Assembly (NCBI GenBank): GCA_944325235.1 | Contig: CALUZE010000003.1 | Span: 1 to 27,117, forward strand | Direction: 5' to 3' | DNA length: 27,117 nucleotides | Source of the DNA: an uncultured Elusimicrobiales bacterium | GTDB taxonomy: Bacteria; Elusimicrobiota; Elusimicrobia; Elusimicrobiales; Elusimicrobiaceae | Part shown: positions 20,282-27,117 of the stretch, one piece after another | Layout of the letters: every line of letters starts with the position of its first letter | Numbering within the stretch: the first letter of the stretch is position 1 | The notes under the pieces: generated by a model | What the model saw: only the letters and a program-made list of their open reading frames with translations | Databases searched by the model: none | What the model was told of the DNA's origin: nothing | Translations under genes and position numbers: made by a program

Positions 20282-21817
20282 ATGGCAATTAGACCAGAAG
20301 AAATAACCAACATCATCAAAGAAAAGATTGAGCATTTTGACACTTCGGCCGACGTAAACGAAGTGGGCACCGTCATCCAAGTGGGCGACGGCATTGCCCG
20401 CGTGCACGGCTTGAACCACGTCAAGGCTTCGGAACTGGTGGATTTCGGGAACGGCGTGAAAGGTATGGCGCTGAACCTGGAATACGACAACGTGGGCTGC
20501 GTGCTCATGGGGCCGGACCACTTGGTGCACGAAGGCGACACCGTCAAACGCACCGGCGAGGTAATCAGCATTCCCGTCGGCGCGGATATGATCGGCCGCG
20601 TGGTGGACCCGCTGGGCAACGCGTTGGACGGCAAAGGCGCGATTAAGACCGACAAAGTCATGCCGCTGGACATTGTAGCCCCCGGCATTATTGACCGCCA
20701 GCCCGTCAAACAGCCGCTGCAAACCGGTATCAAAGCCATTGACGCCATGGTGCCGATCGGCAAAGGCCAGCGCGAGTTGATCATCGGCGACCGCCAGACC
20801 GGTAAAACCGCCATCGCGGTGGACGCTATTATCAACCAAAAGAACATCCCCGCGTCCGAACGCTGCATCTGCATTTACGTGGCCATCGGCCAAAAGCAGA
20901 GCACGGTGGCGCAAGTCGTCAAAACGCTGACGGATTTCGGCGCGATGGACTACACGATTGTCGTGTCGGCCACCGCTTCGGACCCGGCCTCCCTTTTGTA
21001 CATCGCCCCGTATGCGGGCTGCGCCATTGGCGAATACTTTATGTGGCAGGGCAAAGACGTGCTGATCGTGTATGACGATCTTTCCAAGCACGCCCAGGCG
21101 TACCGCCAGATGTCCTTGCTGCTGCGCCGTCCGCCAGGCCGCGAAGCGTACCCCGGCGACGTGTTCTACTTGCATTCCAGACTGTTGGAACGCGCCTGCA
21201 AACTGTCCAACGAAAACGGCGGCGGTTCTATCACCGCGCTGCCTATCATTGAAACGCAGGCCAACGACGTGTCCGCCTATATTCCGACGAACGTCATTTC
21301 CATTACGGACGGACAGATTTACCTGGAAAGCAGCTTGTTTTTAAGCGGTATCAAACCGGCTATTAACGTGGGGTTGTCCGTCTCGCGTGTAGGCGGTTCG
21401 GCCCAGCGCAAAACCATGCGCAAAGTGGCCGGTACCTTGCGTATTGACTTGTCCCAGTACCAGGAACTGGCGGGCTTTGCCCAGTTCGGTTCGGAACTGG
21501 ATAAAGAATCCCAGCGCCAAATTGCCCGCGGCAAACGCATGACGGAACTCTTAAAACAGAACCAATATGCCCCGCTGAAGGTGGGCGAAGAAGTGCTGGT
21601 GCTGTACGCCGGCGTGCACGGCTACTTGGACGGAGTGGAAGTCAGCGATGTGCTGGAATACGAAAAACAGCTGTTGGCTTTTGTCCGCGCCAAACGGCCC
21701 GAAGTGCTGGATACGCTCAATGCGGCCAACGAACTGACCAAAGACGTGGAAGAAAAAATCGTCAGCACGCTGGACGAATTTAAAACGGTTTTCAAACCTG
21801 CCAAACAGGAGAACTAA
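20282..21817 (+). CDS. atpA: F1Fo ATP synthase subunit alpha
   Basis: 511 residues. The P-loop GDRQTGKT (169-176, Lys175) of the non-catalytic nucleotide site is present, and the arginine finger is Arg369 in GLSVSRVGGSAQ. The N-terminal crown region starts RPEEITNIIKEKIE. Three alpha subunits alternate with beta in the F1 head. Its TAA stop is immediately followed by the ATG of the hldD-like gene, and the AGGAG site for that gene lies in the last codons of atpA, so the intruding gene is translationally coupled. Confidence 0.98.
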   Translation: MAIRPEEITNIIKEKIEHFDTSADVNEVGTVIQVGDGIARVHGLNHVKASELVDFGNGVKGMALNLEYDNVGCVLMGPDHLVHEGDTVKRTGEVISIPVGADMIGRVVDPLGNALDGKGAIKTDKVMPLDIVAPGIIDRQPVKQPLQTGIKAIDAMVPIGKGQRELIIGDRQTGKTAIAVDAIINQKNIPASERCICIYVAIGQKQSTVAQVVKTLTDFGAMDYTIVVSATASDPASLLYIAPYAGCAIGEYFMWQGKDVLIVYDDLSKHAQAYRQMSLLLRRPPGREAYPGDVFYLHSRLLERACKLSNENGGGSITALPIIETQANDVSAYIPTNVISITDGQIYLESSLFLSGIKPAINVGLSVSRVGGSAQRKTMRKVAGTLRIDLSQYQELAGFAQFGSELDKESQRQIARGKRMTELLKQNQYAPLKVGEEVLVLYAGVHGYLDGVEVSDVLEYEKQLLAFVRAKRPEVLDTLNAANELTKDVEEKIVSTLDEFKTVFKPAKQEN

Positions 21818-22756
21818 ATGGACGCTAAAACGAAAAAGAAATATCTGGTTACCGGCGGCGCCGGGTTCATCGGCAGCAACATCGCCAAAACCCTGGAAGC
21901 CCAAGGCCACGAAGTGACCGTATTGGATGATTTTTCCAAAAACGGGCATTTCAAAAACTTAATCGGCTTTAAGGGCGACGTCATCACCGCGGACTTGTTT
22001 GAATACATGCCCACGGATATGTACTTTGACGCCATCTTCCACGAAGCGGCCATCACCGATACCACCGTTATGGACCAAAAAGCCATGATGGAACAAAACG
22101 TGGAAGCGTTCAAAAACATCCTGAACTTCGCTGCGGAAAACGAAATCAAAAAAGTGATTTACGCTTCTTCCGCCGCCACGTACGGCAACGGCCCCGTGCC
22201 CAACGTAGAAACGCAGCCCACGCACCCGGAAAACGTGTACGGTTTTTCCAAGGTGATTATGGACAACGTCGCCCGCCAATTTGCGGAAGACAACCACGAT
22301 ATGACCATCATCGGCTTGCGCTATTTTAACGTGTACGGCCCGGGCGAATACTTTAAGGGCAAAATGGCCAGCATGGTGTACCAGCTGTACAACCAAATGA
22401 AGGCCGGCAAACGCCCGCGCGTATTTAAATATGGCGAACAGCAGCGCGATTTTGTGTACGTAAAAGACATCGTCAAAATCAACCTGTGCGCGCTGAACAA
22501 CGGCAAGGAAACCGGCGTCTACAACGCCGCCACCGGCGTCCCGCGCGACTATAACGCCATCATCGCGTGCCTGAACAAAGAACTGGGCACCAAACTGGAA
22601 CCCGAATACATTGATAACCCGTATCCGTTCTTCCAGCTGAAGACGCAGGCGGATATGACGCTGGCCAAAGCGAAACTCGGCTACGAGCCGGACTACTCGC
22701 TGGAGGCCGGCATCGCCGACTACGTGTCCATCTTGGAAGGCCGCAACCAGAAATAG
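21818..22756 (+). CDS. hldD: NAD(P)-dependent sugar epimerase, ADP-heptose 6-epimerase (HldD)-like, inside the atp operon
   Basis: 312 residues of the extended short-chain dehydrogenase fold. The cofactor loop is GGAGFIG (13-19), the catalytic pair is Tyr141 and Lys145 in VYGFSKVIMD, and a Ser-rich strand YASSAATYG precedes it. RYFNVYGPGEYFKGKMASMV and the later RDFVYVKDIV are the pattern of ADP-L-glycero-D-manno-heptose 6-epimerase, the last step in making the LPS-core heptose donor; another nucleotide-sugar epimerase is possible. It fills the place between atpA and atpG, abutting atpA and ending 9 bases before atpG. No sign of foreign composition or mobile DNA is seen. Its ATP synthase context is unexpected. 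Confidence 0.85.
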   Translation: MDAKTKKKYLVTGGAGFIGSNIAKTLEAQGHEVTVLDDFSKNGHFKNLIGFKGDVITADLFEYMPTDMYFDAIFHEAAITDTTVMDQKAMMEQNVEAFKNILNFAAENEIKKVIYASSAATYGNGPVPNVETQPTHPENVYGFSKVIMDNVARQFAEDNHDMTIIGLRYFNVYGPGEYFKGKMASMVYQLYNQMKAGKRPRVFKYGEQQRDFVYVKDIVKINLCALNNGKETGVYNAATGVPRDYNAIIACLNKELGTKLEPEYIDNPYPFFQLKTQADMTLAKAKLGYEPDYSLEAGIADYVSILEGRNQK

Positions 22757-22765
22757 GATTATTCC

Positions 22766-23668
22766 ATGGAATCACTCAGGGACATACGGCAAAACATTAA
22801 AGCCATCAAATCCACGCAGCAGATTATGCAGACGATGAAGATGATCTCCAGCGCCCGCATCCGCCGCGCCCAGGAAGCGATGGAAGCCGCCCGCCCGTTC
22901 GCCAAAAAAATGTTGGAAATGGTGGATGATTTGAAACAGGACATCCTGGCCCTGCCGGAACCCGACGAAGGGGAAAGCTGGGCCGGGCGGTTCTTTGCCA
23001 ACAAAACCGGGGACCCGAATAAAATCGGCCTGGTGGTCATCACCGGCGACAAAGGCTTGGCGGGCTCGTTTAACGCCGTTATTTTGCGCAGCGTCCTGCA
23101 ATTTTTGAAAGAGAACAAAGAAAAAGAAATTTTCCTCTTTGCCATCGGCAAAAAAGGGCGGGATTTCTTGGCGCGTTTAAAAATGCCCAACCTGCATTTG
23201 GTGTACGAAAGCGTGGGGATTTTCCCCAAAGTTTCCTACGCCCATGCGGAGCTGTTGGGCGAAGCGGTGCTGAAAACGTATCTGGAACAAAAGCTGGGCC
23301 GCGTGACGTTGATTTACAACGATTTTAAATCGCTGGCCAGCCAAAACCTGGTGGAAACGACGCTCCTGCCGTTTGATTTTGAGGCTATCCCAAACGAAAA
23401 GGAAGAAAGCGATTTCCTGTTTGAGCCCGGTATGTTGGAAATTTTTAAACTGTTGGTGCCGCGGCTGGTAAAAGCCAATATGTACCGCTTTTTGTTGGAA
23501 TCCCAGGCGGCCAACCTGGCGGCCACGATGAACGCGATGGACGCCGCCAGCAAAAACGCCGGCGAACTGGTCACGGCGTTGGGCGTAAAGCTCAATAAAG
23601 TGCGCCAGGCCAGCATTACCAACGAAATTTTGGATATTGTCAACGGGGCGGAAGCTCTTAACAATTAA
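22766..23668 (+). CDS. atpG: F1Fo ATP synthase subunit gamma
   Basis: 300 residues. The conserved N-terminal helix IRQNIKAIKSTQQIMQTMKM and the C-terminal helix around NAMDAASKNAGELV and NKVRQASITNEILDIVNGAEAL form the coiled coil that turns inside the alpha3beta3 head. Gamma couples c-ring rotation to catalysis. A weak TAGGA site lies 9 bases upstream. It is separated from atpA by the hldD-like gene but is otherwise in its standard place before atpD. Confidence 0.96.
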   Translation: MESLRDIRQNIKAIKSTQQIMQTMKMISSARIRRAQEAMEAARPFAKKMLEMVDDLKQDILALPEPDEGESWAGRFFANKTGDPNKIGLVVITGDKGLAGSFNAVILRSVLQFLKENKEKEIFLFAIGKKGRDFLARLKMPNLHLVYESVGIFPKVSYAHAELLGEAVLKTYLEQKLGRVTLIYNDFKSLASQNLVETTLLPFDFEAIPNEKEESDFLFEPGMLEIFKLLVPRLVKANMYRFLLESQAANLAATMNAMDAASKNAGELVTALGVKLNKVRQASITNEILDIVNGAEALNN

Positions 23669-23688
23669 TTTACACTATAGGAAACGAT

Positions 23689-25107
23689 ATGAAGACTGGA
23701 AAAGTAATTCAGATCATCGGTGCGGCGGTGGACGTTCAGTTTGAACAGGGACACCTCCCCGCCATTGAAAACGCCATTGAAATTGAAATGGACGGCGGCA
23801 AAAAAATCGTAGCCGAAGTGGCCCAGCAAATGGGCGACGGGATTGTGCGCTGCGTGTCGCTGGAAAGCACCGACGGGCTGCAGCGCGGCGCCAAAGCCGT
23901 GGACACCGAAGGGCCGCTTTCCGTGCCGGTGGGCGAAGCGTGCCTGGGCCGCCTGATGAACGTGTTGGGCAAGCCGCAGGACCACAAGGGCGACATCCAA
24001 GCCGCCATGCATATGCCGATTCACCGCGACCCGCCCTCCCTGGAGGACCAGAACCCCACCCCGGAAATTTTTGAAACGGGTATTAAAGTCATTGACCTCA
24101 TCGCCCCGTATATGAAAGGGGGAAAAGTGGGTCTGTTCGGCGGCGCCGGTGTAGGCAAAACCGTACTGATTATGGAGCTGATTAACAACGTGGCGCGCGA
24201 ACACCACGGCAGCTCCGTCTTTGGCGGCGTAGGAGAAAGAAGCCGCGAAGGCAACGATTTGATGTTGGAAATGACCGAATCCAAACTGGCCGACGGCAGC
24301 TCCGTGTTGGACAAAACGGTGCTGGTCTACGGGCAGATGAACGAACCGCCAGGCGCCCGCGCCAAAGTAGCCTTGACGGCCCTTACGCAGGCGGAATACT
24401 TCCGCGATGTAAAAGGGCAGGACGTGCTGCTGTTCTTGGATAACATCTTCCGCTTTGTGCTGGCCAACTCCGAAGTCTCCGCCCTGCTGGGGCGTATGCC
24501 TTCGGCCGTGGGTTATCAGCCTACGCTTAACACCGAAATCGGCAACCTGCAGGAACGTATTACGTCCACCAAAAAAGGCGCCATTACCTCCATTCAGGCC
24601 GTATACGTCCCCGCGGACGACTTGACCGACCCCGGTGTGGCCGCGACGTTTACGCACTTGGATTCCACGTCCGTGCTGTCGCGCCAGATTGCCAGCTTGG
24701 GCATTTACCCGGCGGTGGACCCGCTGGATTCCACGTCCCGCATTTTGGATCCGCGCATCATTGGTGAAGAACACTACAACGTGGCCCAGAGCGTGCGCCA
24801 AGTCTTGCAGAAATACAAAGACTTGCAGGATATCATCGCCATTTTGGGTATGGATGAGCTGTCCGACGACGACAAGAAAACCGTGGCCCGCGCCAGAAGA
24901 ATCCAAAAATTCCTCTCGCAGCCGTTCTCGGTGGCGGAACAGTTCACGGGGCACCCGGGCAAATACGTCAAATTGGCCGACACGATTAAAGCCTTCAAAG
25001 GCATTGTGGCCGGCGAATACGACCATATCCCGGAATCCTGCTTCTATATGTGCGGCGGCATAGAAGACGTACTGGCGAATTACGAAAAAGTCAAAGACAA
25101 AGAGTAA
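23689..25107 (+). CDS. atpD: F1Fo ATP synthase subunit beta (catalytic)
   Basis: 472 residues. The catalytic P-loop is GGAGVGKT (151-158, Lys157), the catalytic glutamate is Glu183 in GERSREGNDL, and the family stretch ALLGRMPSAVGYQPTL is present. The lever that contacts gamma and epsilon reads DELSDDDK, a conservative variant of DELSEED. This subunit makes and hydrolyses ATP. It starts 20 bases after atpG and is followed after three bases by atpC. The opposite strand carries a 521-codon open frame (23665-25230) that I regard as a shadow. Confidence 0.98.
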   Translation: MKTGKVIQIIGAAVDVQFEQGHLPAIENAIEIEMDGGKKIVAEVAQQMGDGIVRCVSLESTDGLQRGAKAVDTEGPLSVPVGEACLGRLMNVLGKPQDHKGDIQAAMHMPIHRDPPSLEDQNPTPEIFETGIKVIDLIAPYMKGGKVGLFGGAGVGKTVLIMELINNVAREHHGSSVFGGVGERSREGNDLMLEMTESKLADGSSVLDKTVLVYGQMNEPPGARAKVALTALTQAEYFRDVKGQDVLLFLDNIFRFVLANSEVSALLGRMPSAVGYQPTLNTEIGNLQERITSTKKGAITSIQAVYVPADDLTDPGVAATFTHLDSTSVLSRQIASLGIYPAVDPLDSTSRILDPRIIGEEHYNVAQSVRQVLQKYKDLQDIIAILGMDELSDDDKKTVARARRIQKFLSQPFSVAEQFTGHPGKYVKLADTIKAFKGIVAGEYDHIPESCFYMCGGIEDVLANYEKVKDKE

Positions 25108-25110
25108 GCT

Positions 25111-25521
25111 ATGGCCAAAAAACTGACCCTCAACCTGATTACGCCGGAAAAACAGCTTATCTCCAACCTGCAGGTGGATATGGTTATCCTGCCTGCTTTG
25201 TTGGGGGAGATGGGCATTTTGCCCGGGCACGTCAAAACGATTGTGCAGCTGGGCATGGGTTCCCTGCGCTATAAAAAGGACGGGAAGGAAGAAGAATTCG
25301 CCGCCTTGGGCGGGTTTGTGGAAGTGCTAAACGACGTGGTCAACGTGTTTGCCGAAGGGGCGGCCCTCGCCGACGAAATTGACGAGGAAGCCGAAAAACA
25401 AAAAATCAAAGCCGCCAAAGAATCCCTCTCGCGCAAAGACGCCGATATTGATTTTGAACTCGCCGAGATTGAAATCAAGCAGGCCATCGCCCGTATGAAA
25501 GTGAAAAAGAAACATATGTAA
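25111..25521 (+). CDS. atpC: F1Fo ATP synthase subunit epsilon
   Basis: 136 residues. The N-terminal beta-sandwich begins LTLNLITPEKQLISNLQVDMV and contains the family motif GEMGILPGHV (30-39). A C-terminal helical hairpin (about 88-136), rich in Glu/Lys/Ala, could act as the inhibitory arm. Epsilon sits at the foot of gamma and regulates ATP hydrolysis. It closes the atp operon and is followed by a terminator. Confidence 0.94.
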   Translation: MAKKLTLNLITPEKQLISNLQVDMVILPALLGEMGILPGHVKTIVQLGMGSLRYKKDGKEEEFAALGGFVEVLNDVVNVFAEGAALADEIDEEAEKQKIKAAKESLSRKDADIDFELAEIEIKQAIARMKVKKKHM

Positions 25522-25535
25522 TTTATCGTTTCTAC

Positions 25536-25566
25536 AAAAGCCCCGCTGGCGTGTGGGGCTTTTTTG
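25536..25566 (+). terminator. Rho-independent terminator of the atp operon
   Basis: AAAAGCCCC (25536-25544) pairs with GGGGCTTTT (25555-25563) around a 10-nt loop and runs into six T. It lies 14 bases after the atpC stop. The next ribosome site starts only 5 bases later, so the sugar kinase is probably expressed by read-through. Confidence 0.9.
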
Positions 25567-25580
25567 TATAGGAGCAAACG

Positions 25581-26438
25581 ATGTCAGACAACAGTCCGAT
25601 TGTGGTAGGGTTGGGGGAAGTGCTGTGGGACGAACTCCCCACGCAAAAACGTCCCGGCGGCGCTCCGGCCAACGTGGTGTATCACGCGGCGCGGCAAGGC
25701 GCCCGCGGGTGTTTAATCAGCGCGGTGGGCAAGGATGAAAGCGGCCGCGAACTGCTGGCCCAATTGCAGGCCCATGGCGTGGCGTGCCAAGTGGCACAGG
25801 TACCGTATCCAACCGGGCGGGTGGAAGTGACCCTGCACAACGGAGCGGCCACATACCGCATTGTGGAAAACAGCGCCTGGGACCATATCCCCTTTACGCA
25901 GGAAGCCGCCCAACTGATGGCGCAGGCTGACGCAGCGTGCTTTGGCTCTTTGGCGTTCCGCTCGCCGGATACGGCCCACACCTTGCGGCAGTTGTTGGAC
26001 CAAATGCGCCCGCAGGCGCTCAAAGTGTTGGACGTCAATTTGCGCCCGCCGTATTATTCGGCGGCATTATTGCAGGATTTGTTGGGGCGGTGCAATGCGC
26101 TTAAATTAAATGACGAAGAAGCCCCCATTTTGGCCCCGTTGGCAGGGGCCGCGTCTTCGGACCCGGCGGACGTATGCCGGGGGCTGCTGGCGCGCTACGG
26201 CTTGCGGCTGGTCATTTTGACGGCCGGCGCCCGGTACAGCGAAATTTACACGCCGGCCGGCGTTTCGCGCCTGCTTACGCCTGCCGTAAAAGTAGCGGAC
26301 ACCGTCGGGGCGGGCGACTCGTTTACGGGCGCCTTTATTACGGCGTTTCTGCAAGGCCAAACGCTGGAACAGGCCCACCGCCAAGCGGTGCAAACCGCCG
26401 CGTATGTGTGCACGCGCCCGGGGGCGTGGCCTGAATAA
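25581..26438 (+). CDS. PfkB-family carbohydrate kinase, fructokinase-like
   Basis: 285 residues of the ribokinase/PfkB fold. The N-terminal signature GEVLWDELP with RPGGAPANVVYHAARQG is typical of fructokinase-like members, and the second signature DTVGAGDSFTGAFI carries the catalytic base Asp246 and the anion-hole glycines. It phosphorylates a sugar, likely fructose, with ATP in the cytoplasm; the substrate is inferred from signature style only. A GGAG site lies upstream of ATG 25581. There is no promoter of its own between the atp terminator and the gene. A 7-1-7 inverted repeat follows its stop. Confidence 0.9.
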   Translation: MSDNSPIVVGLGEVLWDELPTQKRPGGAPANVVYHAARQGARGCLISAVGKDESGRELLAQLQAHGVACQVAQVPYPTGRVEVTLHNGAATYRIVENSAWDHIPFTQEAAQLMAQADAACFGSLAFRSPDTAHTLRQLLDQMRPQALKVLDVNLRPPYYSAALLQDLLGRCNALKLNDEEAPILAPLAGAASSDPADVCRGLLARYGLRLVILTAGARYSEIYTPAGVSRLLTPAVKVADTVGAGDSFTGAFITAFLQGQTLEQAHRQAVQTAAYVCTRPGAWPE

Positions 26439-26453
26439 AACCGTCAGACGGTT
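26439..26453. repeat. 7-1-7 inverted repeat after the sugar kinase
   Basis: AACCGTC-A-GACGGTT is a perfect inverted repeat directly after the kinase stop codon. It lacks a T-tract, so it is not a standard terminator; it may be an operator for the following gene or chance. Confidence 0.4.
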
Positions 26454-26495
26454 CCAACCGATTGGCAAACATCTTACAAAAAACAAGGAGCAAAA

Positions 26496-27117
26496 ATGAG
26501 AAACATCACCCCTATCTCGTTGGATTGGAAAAAGGCAGCCCTTTGGCTGTTGGTATTGGTCGTGCTAGTAGCGGCGGCCGGGTCGTTCTTTACGGTGTCG
26601 GCCGGCAGTGCGGCCGTCAAACTGCGCTTTGGCAAAATCGTAGGTGCGTACGGCGAAGGGCTGCACTTCAAGCTGCCTCTCGTGGACAAGGTGGAAAAGT
26701 TTTCCGTTCGCATTAAAAAAGATTCGTTTGAAACGGAAGCTTTCTCCAAAGATTTGCAGACGGTGGGCCTGACGCTGGCCATCAACCACCGCATTTTGCC
26801 CGACACTATTGAGTCTATCTACCGCAACCTCGGCCCCGAATACACAACCACCGTGTTAAAACCGATGGTGGAAGAATGGACCAAGGCCGTCATTGCCAAA
26901 TACTCGGCCGACAGTTTGATTTCCAACCGCGTGGAAGTGGCGCGCGAACTGGACCAGATTTTAAAAGAAAAGATGAAAGAAAAAGAAGTCATCGTGTCCG
27001 ATATCGCTATTACCAATTTTGAGTTTTCTCCGCAGTTTTTGAAAGCCGTGGAAGAAAAACAAATCGCCGAGCAGGAAGCCAAACGCGCCACCAACCTGGT
27101 GGAAAAAGTAAAGAAAG
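26496..27117 (+). CDS. SPFH/prohibitin-family (Band 7) membrane protein, N-terminal part
   Basis: The first 207 residues are visible; the gene runs off the window. A single N-terminal membrane helix (about 15-33, ALWLLVLVVLVAAAGSFFTV) is followed by the SPFH domain: GSAAVKLRFGKIVGAYGEGLHFKLPLVD, LQTVGLTLAINHRIL, and the helix ending EEKQIAEQEAKRATNLVEKV. The ITNFEFSPQFLKAVEEKQ pattern is closest to prohibitin-like proteins. Such proteins form large rings at the inner membrane that organise lipids or membrane proteases such as FtsH. An AAGGAG site lies 5 bases before ATG 26496. No FtsH or NfeD-like partner is visible in the window. Confidence 0.9.
   Translation, partial: MRNITPISLDWKKAALWLLVLVVLVAAAGSFFTVSAGSAAVKLRFGKIVGAYGEGLHFKLPLVDKVEKFSVRIKKDSFETEAFSKDLQTVGLTLAINHRILPDTIESIYRNLGPEYTTTVLKPMVEEWTKAVIAKYSADSLISNRVEVARELDQILKEKMKEKEVIVSDIAITNFEFSPQFLKAVEEKQIAEQEAKRATNLVEKVKK

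Noticed and set aside
20237..21175. A 312-codon open frame on the minus strand opposite atpA
   Set aside because: Antisense shadow of the conserved alpha subunit, with no ribosome site and no recognisable domain.
23665..25230. A 521-codon open frame on the minus strand opposite atpD
   Set aside because: It lies wholly antisense to a textbook beta subunit; its His/Phe/Gly-rich, low-similarity translation is what the complementary frame of GC-biased coding DNA gives.
1..27117. rRNA, tRNA, CRISPR arrays, insertion sequences or prophage genes
   Set aside because: No matching conserved sequence, regular spaced repeats, transposase or integrase was seen; the window is core chromosome rather than an accessory island.

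Overview
The window looks like the chromosomal replication-origin region of a strictly anaerobic, Gram-negative bacterium of about 50% GC. It holds dnaA, dnaN, a DUF721/DciA-like gene, gyrB and gyrA, with parAB nearby, beside an oxygen-defence operon built on superoxide reductase, flavo-diiron protein and rubredoxin. An ADP-heptose epimerase implies LPS. My best guess is a gut-type Elusimicrobiota, but this rests on gene content and protein style, not on a database search.

Layout. 1-335 is the 3' end of a DegT-family aminotransferase (+) with a strong terminator. 601-4614 is a leftward block: glycosyltransferase, signal peptidase I (lepB), parA and parB, with three copies of an 18-bp CACGTG-centred parS-like palindrome. 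4759-7640 is a leftward five-gene operon: thiol peroxidase, desulfoferrodoxin, FprA, flavin reductase and a 53-residue rubredoxin. 7641-7949 is a divergent promoter region. 7950-15987 is the rightward replication block dnaA, dnaN, dciA-like, gyrB, gyrA, with a cluster of DnaA boxes (probable oriC) between dnaA and dnaN. 16161-17624 is a stand-alone cytoplasmic GH13 enzyme. 17939-25521 is a complete F1Fo ATP synthase operon, atpZ-B-E-F-H-A-[hldD-like]-G-D-C, with a sugar-nucleotide epimerase gene inserted between atpA and atpG. 25581-26438 is a PfkB sugar kinase, and the window ends inside an SPFH/prohibitin-like gene.

How it fits together. Apart from the first fragment, every gene left of dnaA is on the minus strand and every gene from dnaA rightward is on the plus strand. 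This is the co-directional pattern expected for forks leaving an origin near 9.3-9.5 kb. ParA/ParB and parS lie about 6-7 kb to the left, as is usual for origin segregation. The redox operon reads as one pathway: the flavin reductase passes electrons to rubredoxin, which feeds FprA (O2 to water) and desulfoferrodoxin (superoxide to H2O2), while Tpx removes peroxide. The ATP synthase c subunit lacks the usual Na+ ligands and is predicted to be proton-coupled.

Most notable are the lengthened parS variant with one copy inside a glycosyltransferase reading frame, the hldD-like gene inside the ATP synthase operon, a split version of the Moorella-type Hrb (flavin reductase plus rubredoxin), short palindromes shared between unrelated promoters, and a Gly-to-Ser change at the first Walker A position of DnaA. 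I found no rRNA, tRNA, CRISPR array or insertion sequence.
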